Positions 1 through 7,782 of a stretch of 35,957 bases of DNA are shown one piece after another. A model generated the notes under the pieces. The model did no database searches. It was not told the origin of the DNA and saw nothing but the letters and a program-made list of their open reading frames with translations. This stretch comes from Scytonema tolypothrichoides VB-61278 (GTDB lineage Bacteria; Cyanobacteriota; Cyanobacteriia; Cyanobacteriales; Nostocaceae), in the NCBI RefSeq assembly GCF_000828085.3, contig NZ_JXCA02000001.1:1343467-1379423 (forward strand), in the 5' to 3' direction. The translations under genes were made by a program, and so were the position numbers. How positions within the stretch are numbered: position 1 is the first letter of the stretch; each line of letters starts with the position of its first letter.

Positions 1-323
1 CCCTACCGATTGGGTTAAATCGGATTAGTTGGAAACTCATGGAAGCGGACTTGTCAAAAAGGAATGAAACTTCCCTACCGATTGGGTTAAATCGGATTAG
101 TTGGAAACCCTAAAGATGCCGTTCTAGGTCTTATGGCCACTTCCCTACCGATTGGGTGAAATCGGATTAGTTGGAAACATGACATAGTCATAAGAACTTA
201 ATTTTTCCATACACCCTACCGATTGGGTTAAATCGGATTAGTTGGAAACATTTTTTTATAGTTTCCAGAGAAAAAATTAGACTTTAGCCCTACCGATTGG
301 GTTAAATCGGATTAGACTGAAAG
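1..323 (+). CRISPR. CRISPR array, trailer end: 5 repeats, 4 spacers
   Basis: Five 36-bp repeats lie at 1-36, 73-108, 143-178, 214-249 and 288-323, separated by spacers of 36, 34, 35 and 38 bp that do not resemble each other. Each repeat holds a 6-bp hairpin (CCGATT, loop GGGTTA, AATCGG) and ends in TTGGAAAC, a GAAAC-type 3' end that commonly forms the crRNA 5' handle. This suggests the array is read on the plus strand. The third repeat has one substitution (GGGTGAA for GGGTTAA). The last repeat is degenerate in its final 8 bases (ACTGAAAG), as expected at the end far from the leader, so leader and cas genes should lie left of the window. Repeat type cannot be assigned with confidence; no cas gene is in view. 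Confidence 0.95.
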
Positions 324-337
324 TGCATGCACTTTCA
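318..337. repeat. perfect 20-bp palindrome at the CRISPR trailer
   Basis: TGAAAGTGCATGCACTTTCA is a perfect inverted repeat with no loop. It begins inside the degenerate 3' end of the last CRISPR repeat. No T-run follows, so it is not a standard terminator. It could be a protein-binding site or cruciform, or chance sequence that replaced the end of the last repeat. Confidence 0.6.
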
Positions 338-420
338 TATTGCTTGGTAACTAGTAAAGCAGGGCGGAAATAAACAGACCATTTAAAATAGGTAAAAAGC
401 TTGTAGCATAAGAGTTCTTT

Positions 421-446
421 CTTTTTACTTTTTACTTTTTACTTTT
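421..446. repeat. heptamer tandem repeat (STRR type)
   Basis: About three and a half tandem copies of the 7-mer TTTTTAC. Heptanucleotide short tandemly repeated repetitive (STRR) sequences are established features of heterocystous cyanobacteria. It lies in the non-coding stretch between the CRISPR array and the purB remnant. Confidence 0.7.
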
Positions 447-468
447 GCCTTGTTGTACTAGGTCAACA

Positions 469-515
469 TAAAAAACATAAAATACGATTCTTGCGATTGC
501 TTCGCTTTGCCCGCC
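469..515. repeat. dispersed repeat, also at 35694-35744
   Basis: TAGGTCAACAT followed by an A-rich stretch, ACATAAAAT, TTGCGATTGCTTC and CCGCC matches 35694-35744 almost base for base, with a short insertion here before CCGCC. Parts of the same unit (AATAAAGTCTTTGCGATTAC and ACATTGAAAAACGTAAAAC) recur at about 6327-6397 in a different order. It is non-coding, and I read it as a small dispersed repeat of this genome. Confidence 0.6.
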
Positions 516-569
516 TTATATCCCGACACCAAGCCAAGGGCTATGGTGCGGGGCGAGGGCGCGAAGAAG

Positions 570-1004
570 CTAAATTCCCAGTCTTTGATAAACCTGCTCT
601 AAATGTTTTAAATGCTGCTGTGAATCAAAACACTCCTCAATTTCTGCGGCTGATAACTGTTGGGTAACGCGAGAGTCTTTGACTATCAATTCATGAAAAT
701 TACCGTCTGGTTTGTTCCAAGCTGTGTGAGCGTTTTGTTGGACAATTGCGTAAGCTTCTTCACGTGTTTTTTGTAAGTTACGAATTTCGACAGCGAAGCG
801 TTCTATAGATGCGGCGAGGAGGGCTAATTGTTGCACAAAGTCGGCGTGGCGATCGCGCGATATCACCTGTGTTGATCCTGTATCGGGTTTGAGTCCGAGT
901 TTTTGGCAGGCGATCGCACCCCATGCCGAATTAGGTGGTTTGTTTACTTCTACGGCATTCTTTGTACGCCAAGTTTGGTAAATAGTTTTCTGTTGTGGGA
1001 GCAT
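570..1004 (-). pseudogene. truncated, internally deleted purB copy
   Basis: The 144-residue frame is a relic of the adenylosuccinate lyase gene at 4356-5651. Its last 112 residues match PurB from AIACQKLGLKPDT to the C-terminal VYQRLGI with very few substitutions, but 121 codons are missing in frame between LQKT and REEAY (363 bp, equal to 4551-4913 of the intact gene). That deletion removes the fumarase-superfamily signature SSAMPHKRNP, so no lyase activity is possible. The first ~32 residues (918-1004) are unrelated to PurB and I do not recognise them. Homology begins exactly at a HIP1 octamer (910-917) and stops close to the purB stop codon. It starts 15 bp after the RimK-like gene on the same strand and may still be co-transcribed. 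Confidence 0.85.
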
Positions 1005-1019
1005 TATGAACCCAAGAAC

Positions 1020-1994
1020 TTACTTGCAAAAATCAGACAGCACATTAATTGAACTGGCTTGTACTGCAAAAGCTTCTTGTGCAAAGGCAATTTTTTCTGG
1101 AATTCCTGAAAGTTTTGGCAAGGCATGATCAATTGCTTTGAGTCGCCCAATTAGCCCTTGTTGATTAGCAATTTGAATTGCAAGTCCAGGACGAGCGTTA
1201 ATTTCGAGTAAAAGTGGACCTTTTTGCTGATCAAGAACAATGTCAACGCCGAGATAGCCAAACTCTGTTTTATCGCCCAATTTAGCAGCCATGTTTAATA
1301 TTGTTTGCCAGTGAGGTATTTGGCGATCGCACAATGGATGCCCAGTTTCAGGATGTTTTTCAATGTAGCGGTTTTTTTGGATACCAGCAAGCGTTGTGCC
1401 TGTTGAGAGATCAATACCAACACCAACGCCACCTCTGTGTAAATTAGCTTTACCGTCAGAAGCCCGCGTGGGGAGACGCAACATTGCCATTGCTGGAACT
1501 CCACGATAGACAATCACCCGGATATCGGGAACACCTTGATAAGCTATTTCATCAAAAACAGGATCGAACTGCACAGCATATTCAATAATCGCTTTATCAG
1601 TTTGTCCTCCTAAGGAAAACATCCCACTAAGAATGTTGTAAATGTGATACTGTAAGTCTCCTGATTTGAGAATGGAACCACTGGCTTTGCGATAGCCCTC
1701 ATCTGTCACATCACTAATCACTACAATGCCATCGCCACCACTACCATGAGCAGGTTTAACAACAAAAGATTTGTGTTCTCCAACGATTTTTGAGAAATTC
1801 CTTACCTCACCTTGGAATGAAATGACTCCGTAGGTTTGTGGAACTGATACACCAATACTTTGAGCAATTTTTTTGGTTTCTAGTTTATCGTCAGCATAGC
1901 GGTAGAGCTGACGCGGATTGCTAGCAAAAATGTAATCCAAGTTGCGAGCGTTAATCCCTAGAATGCCGTAACGCTGAAGCGAAAACAAAACCAT
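1020..1994 (-). CDS. alpha-L-glutamate ligase-like ATP-grasp protein (RimK-like)
   Basis: 324 residues of an ATP-grasp enzyme. Visible are the lysine/glycine-rich nucleotide loop FVVKPAHGSGGDGIVVI (about residues 77-93) and the C-terminal metal and ATP motif LLLEINARPGLAIQ (about 267-280), with the ELGYLGVDIVLD-type strand before it. RimK-type ligases join amino acids such as glutamate to a carboxylate on a protein or small molecule. The substrate here is unknown. It is the last gene of a three-gene operon, beginning 6 bp after the stop of the 7TM gene. The same trio (retropepsin-like protein, inactive transglutaminase with 7TM, RimK-like ligase) recurs in many bacteria, which suggests the ligase works on a target at the membrane or cell wall. 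Confidence 0.88.
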   Translation of the reverse strand: MVLFSLQRYGILGINARNLDYIFASNPRQLYRYADDKLETKKIAQSIGVSVPQTYGVISFQGEVRNFSKIVGEHKSFVVKPAHGSGGDGIVVISDVTDEGYRKASGSILKSGDLQYHIYNILSGMFSLGGQTDKAIIEYAVQFDPVFDEIAYQGVPDIRVIVYRGVPAMAMLRLPTRASDGKANLHRGGVGVGIDLSTGTTLAGIQKNRYIEKHPETGHPLCDRQIPHWQTILNMAAKLGDKTEFGYLGVDIVLDQQKGPLLLEINARPGLAIQIANQQGLIGRLKAIDHALPKLSGIPEKIAFAQEAFAVQASSINVLSDFCK

Positions 1995-2000
1995 GCTAGT

Positions 2001-3653
2001 CTATCCCTGTGTTTGATTCAACTGCCGTTGTAGTGACCTAAATCGGAAATATTCAATCAGTTTGTAGCCGTTGTAGCGTCCTACAAGGATATTCAACGCT
2101 AAAACTAACAGCAAGAGTTCCGGGAAGGCGAACGCTAAGTGCTGCACATAAGGATTAATGATGCAGAAATAGCCAATGACAGCTGCTAGAAGGCTACCGA
2201 GTCCAGCAATAATTGTGTCTGTTGGACCTTGTTCTTCCCACGTCACAGCTGCGCGCTCAATTGTCATCGCCAAGATTACAATTGGGAACAAAGAAATCGA
2301 TAAACCTAGATCAATATTCAGATGTTCCATGATGATTGCCAGGACAGCCATTATTAAGACAGTTGCTGTCAAAATTGCGGCGAGTCGAGGAACAATCAAA
2401 AGCTGCAATCGATTCAGGTAGGCACGGATTAAAAGTCCAAGAATTACGACTATAACAAACAGCGGAATGCCAACTAACAATCCAGTCTGCCGAAAGGAGA
2501 GGGCAATTAATATGGGCGTGAACGTGCCAAAGGTTTGCAATCCAATCATCTGGTGCAAAACGGAAATAACTAAAGCACCAATAGGAACTAGGACAAGCAC
2601 TTGAAAGATGCGCTGATTTGCCAGTGGTAGGTTAAACAAGGAGTAGTCTAGTAATATATTTGATACTTTCTCACCTTGCCGAATCGCGTTTGTCAATCCC
2701 TTGTCAGTATTGGGTTGGACAACAACTTCTAAAGCAATATTGCTAACGCCTTTTGCTTGTAAGACACGGTCTGAACCATACCACCATGTGAGATAGCGGT
2801 CTTGCTCTCTAAAACTATAATCTATTGGATCGAAAGCTAACCAGCGATCGCCCTCTTGAATCTCTAGCCATTGAATAAAATCAGTTGAATAGACCTCTTT
2901 ACTCCTAAGCAGAATCCCGTTACCAACCCGCGCTGGAATGTTCCCTTGAGTCAAGAGAAATGCCGCTAATTCTGGGGTGGATTTTTGATTTCTCAGGTTT
3001 CTACGGATAGCCTGCACCCGAATATCGTCTGTGCGAAGAGACAGTTGATAGATTTGTTTCGCCAAAGACAGGCGATCGCTTGACTGCTTTTTAGCTTCGT
3101 TCAACAAAGCGTTAATTTCCGCAGTTGGCAGATTTTCCTTGAGATTATCCTCAACCCTTGCGGTATTTTGGCCAAACTTCACAAATTCTTGATCAACCAA
3201 CCGTCGTCCAGAAATGGGAACTTCTTCAGATCCTGGTGTCGCGTTATCTTTTCTACGAATAATTGCTCGATAAAATATAAATTTGTTATTGGCATCATCC
3301 TGCCTTGTGAAGACAGCCACTCTGTTTGGTGAATTCTCCAAAGTCTTGACTTGGCGATTAAATTTACCATCGGTAAAATCTTCGTCAACAATTTTGTAGC
3401 GCTGAGATTCCTGGGGAAGATAAAGCTTAATAGTCGTTGAATTGACTTCTTCTGATGCGAGAGATAATTTATCTGAATTCAGCGATAATTTTGCTTCTAC
3501 ATACCAACTTCTATAAGCTTGGTTGGGAGATAGGGGAACATCTGAGGTCGTCAGCTTATGGAAAAAGATAGTTAGTGCGATCGCCGCTAAAAACAACGCT
3601 AAAACTAAGGCGCGAAAAGTACGATTCACTTTTGAGCCTCCTGTGTTGGACAT
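2001..3653 (-). CDS. inactive transglutaminase fused to seven transmembrane helices
   Basis: 550 residues. An N-terminal membrane anchor (about 13-33) is followed by an extracytoplasmic region of roughly 300 residues and then a C-terminal block of about seven hydrophobic helices (about 350-530). The middle holds a transglutaminase-like fold (LAAFLLTQGNIPARVGNG, then WLEIQEGDRWLAFDPID), but the region where the active-site cysteine normally sits has none, in line with the family name 'inactive transglutaminase fused to 7TM'. The start ATG overlaps the end of the upstream retropepsin-like gene by 28 bp, and the RimK-like ligase follows after 6 bp. The three are therefore almost surely one transcript. 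Function is unknown; a binding or scaffold role in the cell envelope is inferred. Confidence 0.88.
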   Translation of the reverse strand: MSNTGGSKVNRTFRALVLALFLAAIALTIFFHKLTTSDVPLSPNQAYRSWYVEAKLSLNSDKLSLASEEVNSTTIKLYLPQESQRYKIVDEDFTDGKFNRQVKTLENSPNRVAVFTRQDDANNKFIFYRAIIRRKDNATPGSEEVPISGRRLVDQEFVKFGQNTARVEDNLKENLPTAEINALLNEAKKQSSDRLSLAKQIYQLSLRTDDIRVQAIRRNLRNQKSTPELAAFLLTQGNIPARVGNGILLRSKEVYSTDFIQWLEIQEGDRWLAFDPIDYSFREQDRYLTWWYGSDRVLQAKGVSNIALEVVVQPNTDKGLTNAIRQGEKVSNILLDYSLFNLPLANQRIFQVLVLVPIGALVISVLHQMIGLQTFGTFTPILIALSFRQTGLLVGIPLFVIVVILGLLIRAYLNRLQLLIVPRLAAILTATVLIMAVLAIIMEHLNIDLGLSISLFPIVILAMTIERAAVTWEEQGPTDTIIAGLGSLLAAVIGYFCIINPYVQHLAFAFPELLLLVLALNILVGRYNGYKLIEYFRFRSLQRQLNQTQG

Positions 3654-4180
3654 GATGGAGTGGTAAAAGTTTGAGAAGCATCAACAGCTAACTTGCCTTG
3701 TTTTAGCATGTTGCGTCCAATCAGGACTGGATAATTGAAGTCATCTCGATCTGCAAGGTTTACTTCTTCTTCAATCCACCGACCTGCAAGACAAAATTTC
3801 ATTCGCACCACCGGACGACGTATATCCGCACCTTCGCGACTTTTGATGCTAACCCACCGCACAATAGGACGCTCGAAAATTTTTTTGTTTCCTTCTCCAT
3901 CTAAAAATCGGAATTTAATCATTCCGCCAACTTCTGTCTTTTTATCAGGTTTGTCTAAAATTTCAGCATTAATTGAGGTGGTCTTCGCACCTGTATCAAG
4001 CTTGACTTTGACCTCTTGATCAACGCCAGGAATCTTTGCTTTTTCTACCCAACCGACGACTTGAGTTTTGTATTCTACCCCATCAGTCGCTTGAGTTTTT
4101 TGTGAGGTACATCCGGTTACAGACAAACAACCAACAAATATAAAAATGAAGATTCTTTTAACAGTATGCTGCGTACACAA
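3626..4180 (-). CDS. retropepsin-like lipoprotein (ATP-dependent zinc protease family)
   Basis: About 184 residues. The N-terminus is a lipoprotein signal: basic KR, hydrophobic IFIFIFVGCLS, then lipobox VTGC, so the mature protein is probably anchored in a membrane. The core motif VKLDTGAKTTSINAEIL carries the D-T-G of retropepsin-like aspartic proteases. The family is named 'ATP-dependent zinc protease' (pfam05618) in databases, although the motif is of aspartic type. No ATG precedes the signal peptide. I chose the TTG at 4180 because an AAGGGGTGG stretch lies just upstream; a TTG at 4204 is the alternative. It is the first gene of the trio with the 7TM protein (28-bp overlap) and the RimK-like ligase, suggesting that one member adds and another removes a peptide or amino-acid modification. 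Confidence 0.85.
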   Translation of the reverse strand: MCTQHTVKRIFIFIFVGCLSVTGCTSQKTQATDGVEYKTQVVGWVEKAKIPGVDQEVKVKLDTGAKTTSINAEILDKPDKKTEVGGMIKFRFLDGEGNKKIFERPIVRWVSIKSREGADIRRPVVRMKFCLAGRWIEEEVNLADRDDFNYPVLIGRNMLKQGKLAVDASQTFTTPSCPTQEAQK

Positions 4181-4319
4181 TCTACATCCACCCCTTACAT
4201 ACAACGATATATGAAATGTTGTTATCTACAAAATAAAGATTACCTGGTTGCAGTTATAACTAGATCGCCCTGCAGGCAGATTTCGTGAAGAAACAATGTT
4301 GATATTCTTTTCAAAGATG

Positions 4320-4345
4320 GGTGCGTTACGCAGCAGTTACGCACC
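4320..4345. repeat. hairpin downstream of purB
   Basis: GGTGCGT and ACGCACC form a 7-bp stem around a 12-base loop, 11 bp after the purB stop. There is no T-run on the minus side, so terminator activity is doubtful. The arms GTGCGTTACGC / GTTACGCAC look like a dispersed hairpin repeat of this type of genome. Confidence 0.45.
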
Positions 4346-4355
4346 TCATTTCAAA

Positions 4356-5651
4356 CTAAATTCCGAGACGTTGATACACCTGCTCTAAATGTTTTAAATG
4401 CTGTTGTGAATCAAAACACTCCTCAATTTCTGCTGCTGATAACTGTTGGGTAACGCGAGAATCTTTGACTATTAATTCATGAAAATTACCGTCTGGTTTG
4501 TTCCAAGCTGTGTGAGCGTTTTGTTGGACAATTGCGTAAGCTTCTTCACGACTCATTCCTTTGTCTATTAGTGTTAATAGCACTCTCTGGCTGAATACAA
4601 CGCCGCCATAGCAGTACATATTCCGTTCCATGTTTTCTGGATAAACCAGCAAGTTTTTCACCAACTTGGTTATTTCTGACAACATAAAGTGAGTCAAAAT
4701 GCAAGAGTCGGGAAGAATCACTCTTTCTACCGAACTATGAGAAATATCTCTTTCATGCCAGAGTGCGATATTTTCTAAGGCAGCACCAGCATGAGAACGA
4801 ACTAATCTCGCCATTCCCGTGAGTCTTTCTGAACGAATGGGATTGCGTTTGTGGGGCATTGCTGAGGAACCTTTTTGCCCTTTGGAGAAGAATTCTTCGA
4901 CTTCTAGAACGTCTGTTTTTTGTAAGTTACGAATTTCAACAGCGAAGCGTTCTATAGATGCGGCGAGGAGGGCTAATTGTTGGACAAAGTCGGCGTGGCG
5001 ATCGCGCGATATCACCTGTGTTGATGCTGTATCGGGTTTGAGTCCGAGTTTTTGGCAGGCGATCGCCTCCACACGAGGTTCAATATTGGCATAAGTTCCC
5101 ACCGCACCAGACATCTTACCAACAGCAATTGTTTGGTGCAAAATTTTCAAACGTTCCTGGTGTCGCAACACTTCTGCTAACCATCCAGCCAGCTTAAAAC
5201 CAAAAGTAATCGGTTCAGCGTGAATACCGTGGGAACGTCCAATCATCACCGTCGTGCGATGTTCCTTAGCCTTTTGACGAATAACCTCAATCAAATCTTC
5301 TAGACGTTGCATCAACACATCCAGACTCGCAACAAGTTGCAGTGCTAAAGCCGTATCCAGCACATCAGAACTCGTTAAACCCAAGTGGATGTAGCGCCCC
5401 ACATCTCCTACATATTCATTGACATTTGTCAAGAAAGCAATCACATCGTGGCGGACTTCAGCTTCAATTTCCAATACTCGCTTTGGATCAAAATTCGCCT
5501 TTGCCTTAATTTCTTCAACTGCTTCAGTTGGAATATAACCCAACTCAGCCTGCGCTTCACAAACAGCAATTTCTACTTGCAGCCAAGTTTTTAGCTTATA
5601 TGCTTCTGTCCAGAGATTGCCCATCTCGGGCAAGGTATAACGCTCAATCAC
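4356..5651 (-). CDS. purB: adenylosuccinate lyase
   Basis: 431 residues, normal length for bacterial PurB. The enzyme splits adenylosuccinate to AMP and fumarate and also acts on SAICAR, an earlier step of purine synthesis, in the cytoplasm. The fumarase/aspartase superfamily signature GSSAMPHKRNPIRSE is intact, with GRSHGIHAEPITFG upstream (catalytic His region) and TSSDVLDTA near residues 93-101. The start codon is GTG at 5651; the protein begins with the expected MIERYTLPEMG. A damaged second copy of the 3' part lies 3.4 kb downstream at 570-917 in the same orientation. The gene precedes the retropepsin/7TM/RimK operon on the same strand with a 175-bp gap. Confidence 0.97.
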   Translation of the reverse strand: MIERYTLPEMGNLWTEAYKLKTWLQVEIAVCEAQAELGYIPTEAVEEIKAKANFDPKRVLEIEAEVRHDVIAFLTNVNEYVGDVGRYIHLGLTSSDVLDTALALQLVASLDVLMQRLEDLIEVIRQKAKEHRTTVMIGRSHGIHAEPITFGFKLAGWLAEVLRHQERLKILHQTIAVGKMSGAVGTYANIEPRVEAIACQKLGLKPDTASTQVISRDRHADFVQQLALLAASIERFAVEIRNLQKTDVLEVEEFFSKGQKGSSAMPHKRNPIRSERLTGMARLVRSHAGAALENIALWHERDISHSSVERVILPDSCILTHFMLSEITKLVKNLLVYPENMERNMYCYGGVVFSQRVLLTLIDKGMSREEAYAIVQQNAHTAWNKPDGNFHELIVKDSRVTQQLSAAEIEECFDSQQHLKHLEQVYQRLGI

Positions 5652-5677
5652 AGTCCGCCACAGAATACAACCGTCAT

Positions 5678-5706
5678 ATTGTACAAAGAATGCGGGAACT
5701 CATAAA
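5678..5706 (-). promoter_or_regulatory. possible purB promoter
   Basis: On the minus strand TTTATG (5701-5706) and TACAAT (5678-5683) are spaced by 17 bp and end 26 bp before the purB GTG. The -10 is good and the -35 is weak. Pattern match only. Confidence 0.35.
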
Positions 5707-6014
5707 GAGTATGTATCAGACTTTTATCAAAAGTTTGCTCTTACTTTCAACAAACACAGGGAACTCTTAAGAAGGAGGATGGTGTTTCTTTCATATGTTC
5801 CTAGCTGTTTCTTGGGCACGAGTTTAAGGCACATAAGATTGACCGGTTTGATGTGTACACTGTCACATATATCAAATATATCTCTTTAGGCAGTAGTGCT
5901 ATTGTTTACCCTGATAAAAATAGAAACTGGTATTTGTAGACTCATCTCTGCGTAGAGTATAACTCCAACAATTCAGGGTTTGATTATTTACAAGTATAAA
6001 AAATATCTTTTTAA

Positions 6015-6050
6015 CAGTTATCAGTTACCAGTTATCAGTTACCAGTTAAT
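6015..6050. repeat. heptamer tandem repeat (STRR type)
   Basis: About five tandem 7-mers alternating AGTTATC and AGTTACC. A second short heptamer run (TGTTCAC) lies at 6135-6152. Confidence 0.75.
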
Positions 6051-6251
6051 CCCCATGAATAAATTGCTGGGGATTTTGGCAAGGAATAACTTTTCTTTTC
6101 TTTCCACAAATGAATTTGGGGGCTTGTACCATTTTGTTCACTGTTCACTGTTTCGGTCAATTCTATTCCTTTTGGATGTAGGTATATAGCTAACTATCAG
6201 GCAAAATAAAATTGCTATGCTTCTCCAGCATTTCTCTTCTCAATTACGACT

Positions 6252-6283
6252 AAACCCTCTAGAGAAAACTAGAGGTTTTTTTT
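6252..6283 (+). terminator. orphan rho-independent terminator
   Basis: CCTCTAG (6256-6262), loop AGAAAA, CTAGAGG (6269-6275), followed by eight T's (6276-6283). On the opposite strand no T-run follows the stem, so it acts on plus-strand transcripts. The neighbouring genes purB and the YihY gene are both on the minus strand, so no known gene feeds this terminator. A small RNA from the 5770-6250 interval would explain it. Confidence 0.75.
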
Positions 6284-6588
6284 GATTTTTTTTATGATTA
6301 ATTGGAACGGTTTCATTCATAACTATAATAAAGTCTTTGCGATTACTTTGCTCCACATTCACATTGATAAGTAGATAAACATTGAAAAACGTAAAACACT
6401 AAGAGCGAAAAGCCATACATAAAGTTCTTTTTACGAACATATTCCGACTTCCAATTAACTTGAAGAATTTGTGAACCAAGGTTATTCAACTCTTGGCTCA
6501 ACTCACTCAGCGAGGTAGTTACTTCCCTGACTGACTACGACTTGCGGGTTAAAGACAGTATCTGTCACAAACATTTTTTGAATTGCTA

Positions 6589-7551
6589 TTAGTTAGAGTC
6601 ATCACCAGATTGTTTTCTCTTTTGTGTTCGTTCATTCCTATTGTTTGGTTTCATACCTTGATTAAGACGAGCATTTTCCGTCAGAGGAATGGCATGCTTA
6701 TCAGGAACAATACGGGAACCATACTTTCTCGCATAAACCTGGGTAAACTCAGCACCAAAAAAGAGAATTTGGGCAGCATAATTAACCCAAGCCAGGATAA
6801 TTACCACAGAGCCAGCAGCACCGTAGGCTGATCCAAAACTGCCATTACCTAGATACTGTCCTAAAAGATACCTACCAATAGAAAACAAAAATGCGGTGAG
6901 GGCAGCTCCGGTCAAAACATCACTCCAAGTAATTTTAACATCTGGCAGGACTTTGAAAATAAGTCCGAATAGCAATGTAGTGATGGCAAAACCAACGATG
7001 AAGTTGACAAACTGCCAAATAAAATCAACACCAGGTATGACATTTTTAAAGTAACCAACTAGCGCTGCTAAAACCCCACTAATCACAAGTGACACCAGCA
7101 ACAAAAAACCAATGGCTAGCACCATCGCAAACGAGGTAACGCGTTGGCGAACCATGTTTTTCATAACGCGTCCGGGTTTTGGCTGCACTTCCCAAATCGT
7201 ATTTAGGGCATCTTGCAACTCAGTAAATAAACCAGTCGCACCAAACAGCAGAACGACAACACTGATGATGGAAGCGATAGTTCCCGTTTTTGGCTGGCTG
7301 GCACTTTTAATTGCGTTCTGGATAACTTCTGCGCTAGATGTGCCGACTAAACCTTCAAGTTGCTGCTTAATTGCGCCTGTTGCTGCATCTTCTCCTTTTA
7401 CCGCACCGACGATCGCAATGACAATAATCAGTAATGGGGCAATAGAAAAGATTGTGTAATAAGATAGTGCTGCGGCTAAACGTGACGCTTTATCCTTACT
7501 CCATTCTTGGAATGTTTCTTGAAACAGCTCTACAACTGCCTTTAAATTCAT
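6589..7551 (-). CDS. YihY/BrkB-family inner membrane protein
   Basis: 320 residues. The family hallmark LAAALSYYTIFSIAPLLIIVIAI follows a short amphipathic N-terminus, and about six hydrophobic helices can be seen, including the segment near GSFGSAYGAAGSVVIILAWVNYAAQILFFGAEF typical of YihY proteins. The C-terminal tail is hydrophilic and basic (KRKQSGDD). The frame is open 41 codons further upstream, but I place the start at 7551 because AAGGAG sits 8 bp before it and the protein then begins with MNLKAVVELFQETF, as in the family. The family was once called ribonuclease BN; that label is obsolete, and the transport or envelope role is not settled. The gene stands alone. Confidence 0.9.
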   Translation of the reverse strand: MNLKAVVELFQETFQEWSKDKASRLAAALSYYTIFSIAPLLIIVIAIVGAVKGEDAATGAIKQQLEGLVGTSSAEVIQNAIKSASQPKTGTIASIISVVVLLFGATGLFTELQDALNTIWEVQPKPGRVMKNMVRQRVTSFAMVLAIGFLLLVSLVISGVLAALVGYFKNVIPGVDFIWQFVNFIVGFAITTLLFGLIFKVLPDVKITWSDVLTGAALTAFLFSIGRYLLGQYLGNGSFGSAYGAAGSVVIILAWVNYAAQILFFGAEFTQVYARKYGSRIVPDKHAIPLTENARLNQGMKPNNRNERTQKRKQSGDDSN

Positions 7552-7559
7552 CAAAATAT

Positions 7560-7565
7560 CTCCTT
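7560..7565 (-). promoter_or_regulatory. ribosome binding site that decides the YihY start
   Basis: AAGGAG on the minus strand, 8 bp before the ATG at 7551. No comparable site precedes the longer frame starting at 7674. Confidence 0.8.
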
Positions 7566-7628
7566 TTGCGGTAATGTGCTTACCAGCACAAGCGAGCGGT
7601 AATAAAAATATTATCGCCCTTCGGGCAA

Positions 7629-7649
7629 GGCAGAGGGCAGAGGGCAGAA
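7629..7649. repeat. heptamer tandem repeat (STRR type)
   Basis: Three copies of GGCAGAG/GGCAGAA upstream of the YihY gene. Confidence 0.65.
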
Positions 7650-7680
7650 GTGATAAGTGAAGAAAAAGTTTCAAGGTATG

Positions 7681-7705
7681 CCCCTCGCCGGAGATCGGAG
7701 AGGGG
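7681..7705. repeat. short hairpin between YihY gene and acyltransferase
   Basis: CCCCTC and GAGGGG enclose a GC-rich 13-base loop. It lies 3' of the acyltransferase gene (minus strand). No T-run follows on either strand. It is probably a dispersed repeat rather than a terminator. Confidence 0.35.
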
Positions 7706-7782
7706 ATTAATGAGTAGGGTCAAATCAAGGTAAGATAAAGGTTTGAACGTTCAGTTGACACCAATGGCTCTCCTCCTTGAGG

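Larger units (their letters stand above)
5652..6588. other. 937-bp intergenic region rich in repeats
   Basis: No convincing protein gene. Short frames at about 5528-5770 and 5980-6189 lack ribosome sites and consist partly of tandem repeats. The region holds the putative purB promoter, two heptamer repeats (6015-6050 and 6135-6152), an AATCCCC/GGGGATT hairpin (6048-6075), a strong plus-strand terminator (6252-6283) and dispersed repeat sequence (about 6327-6397). Confidence 0.7.

Noticed and set aside
4320-4345. purB terminator
   Set aside because: The hairpin is real but lacks a T-run on the minus strand, so I list it only as a repeat.
5980-6189. 69-codon plus-strand frame in the purB-YihY gap
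   Set aside because: It runs through heptamer repeats and has no ribosome site; a non-coding RNA ending at 6283 is more likely.
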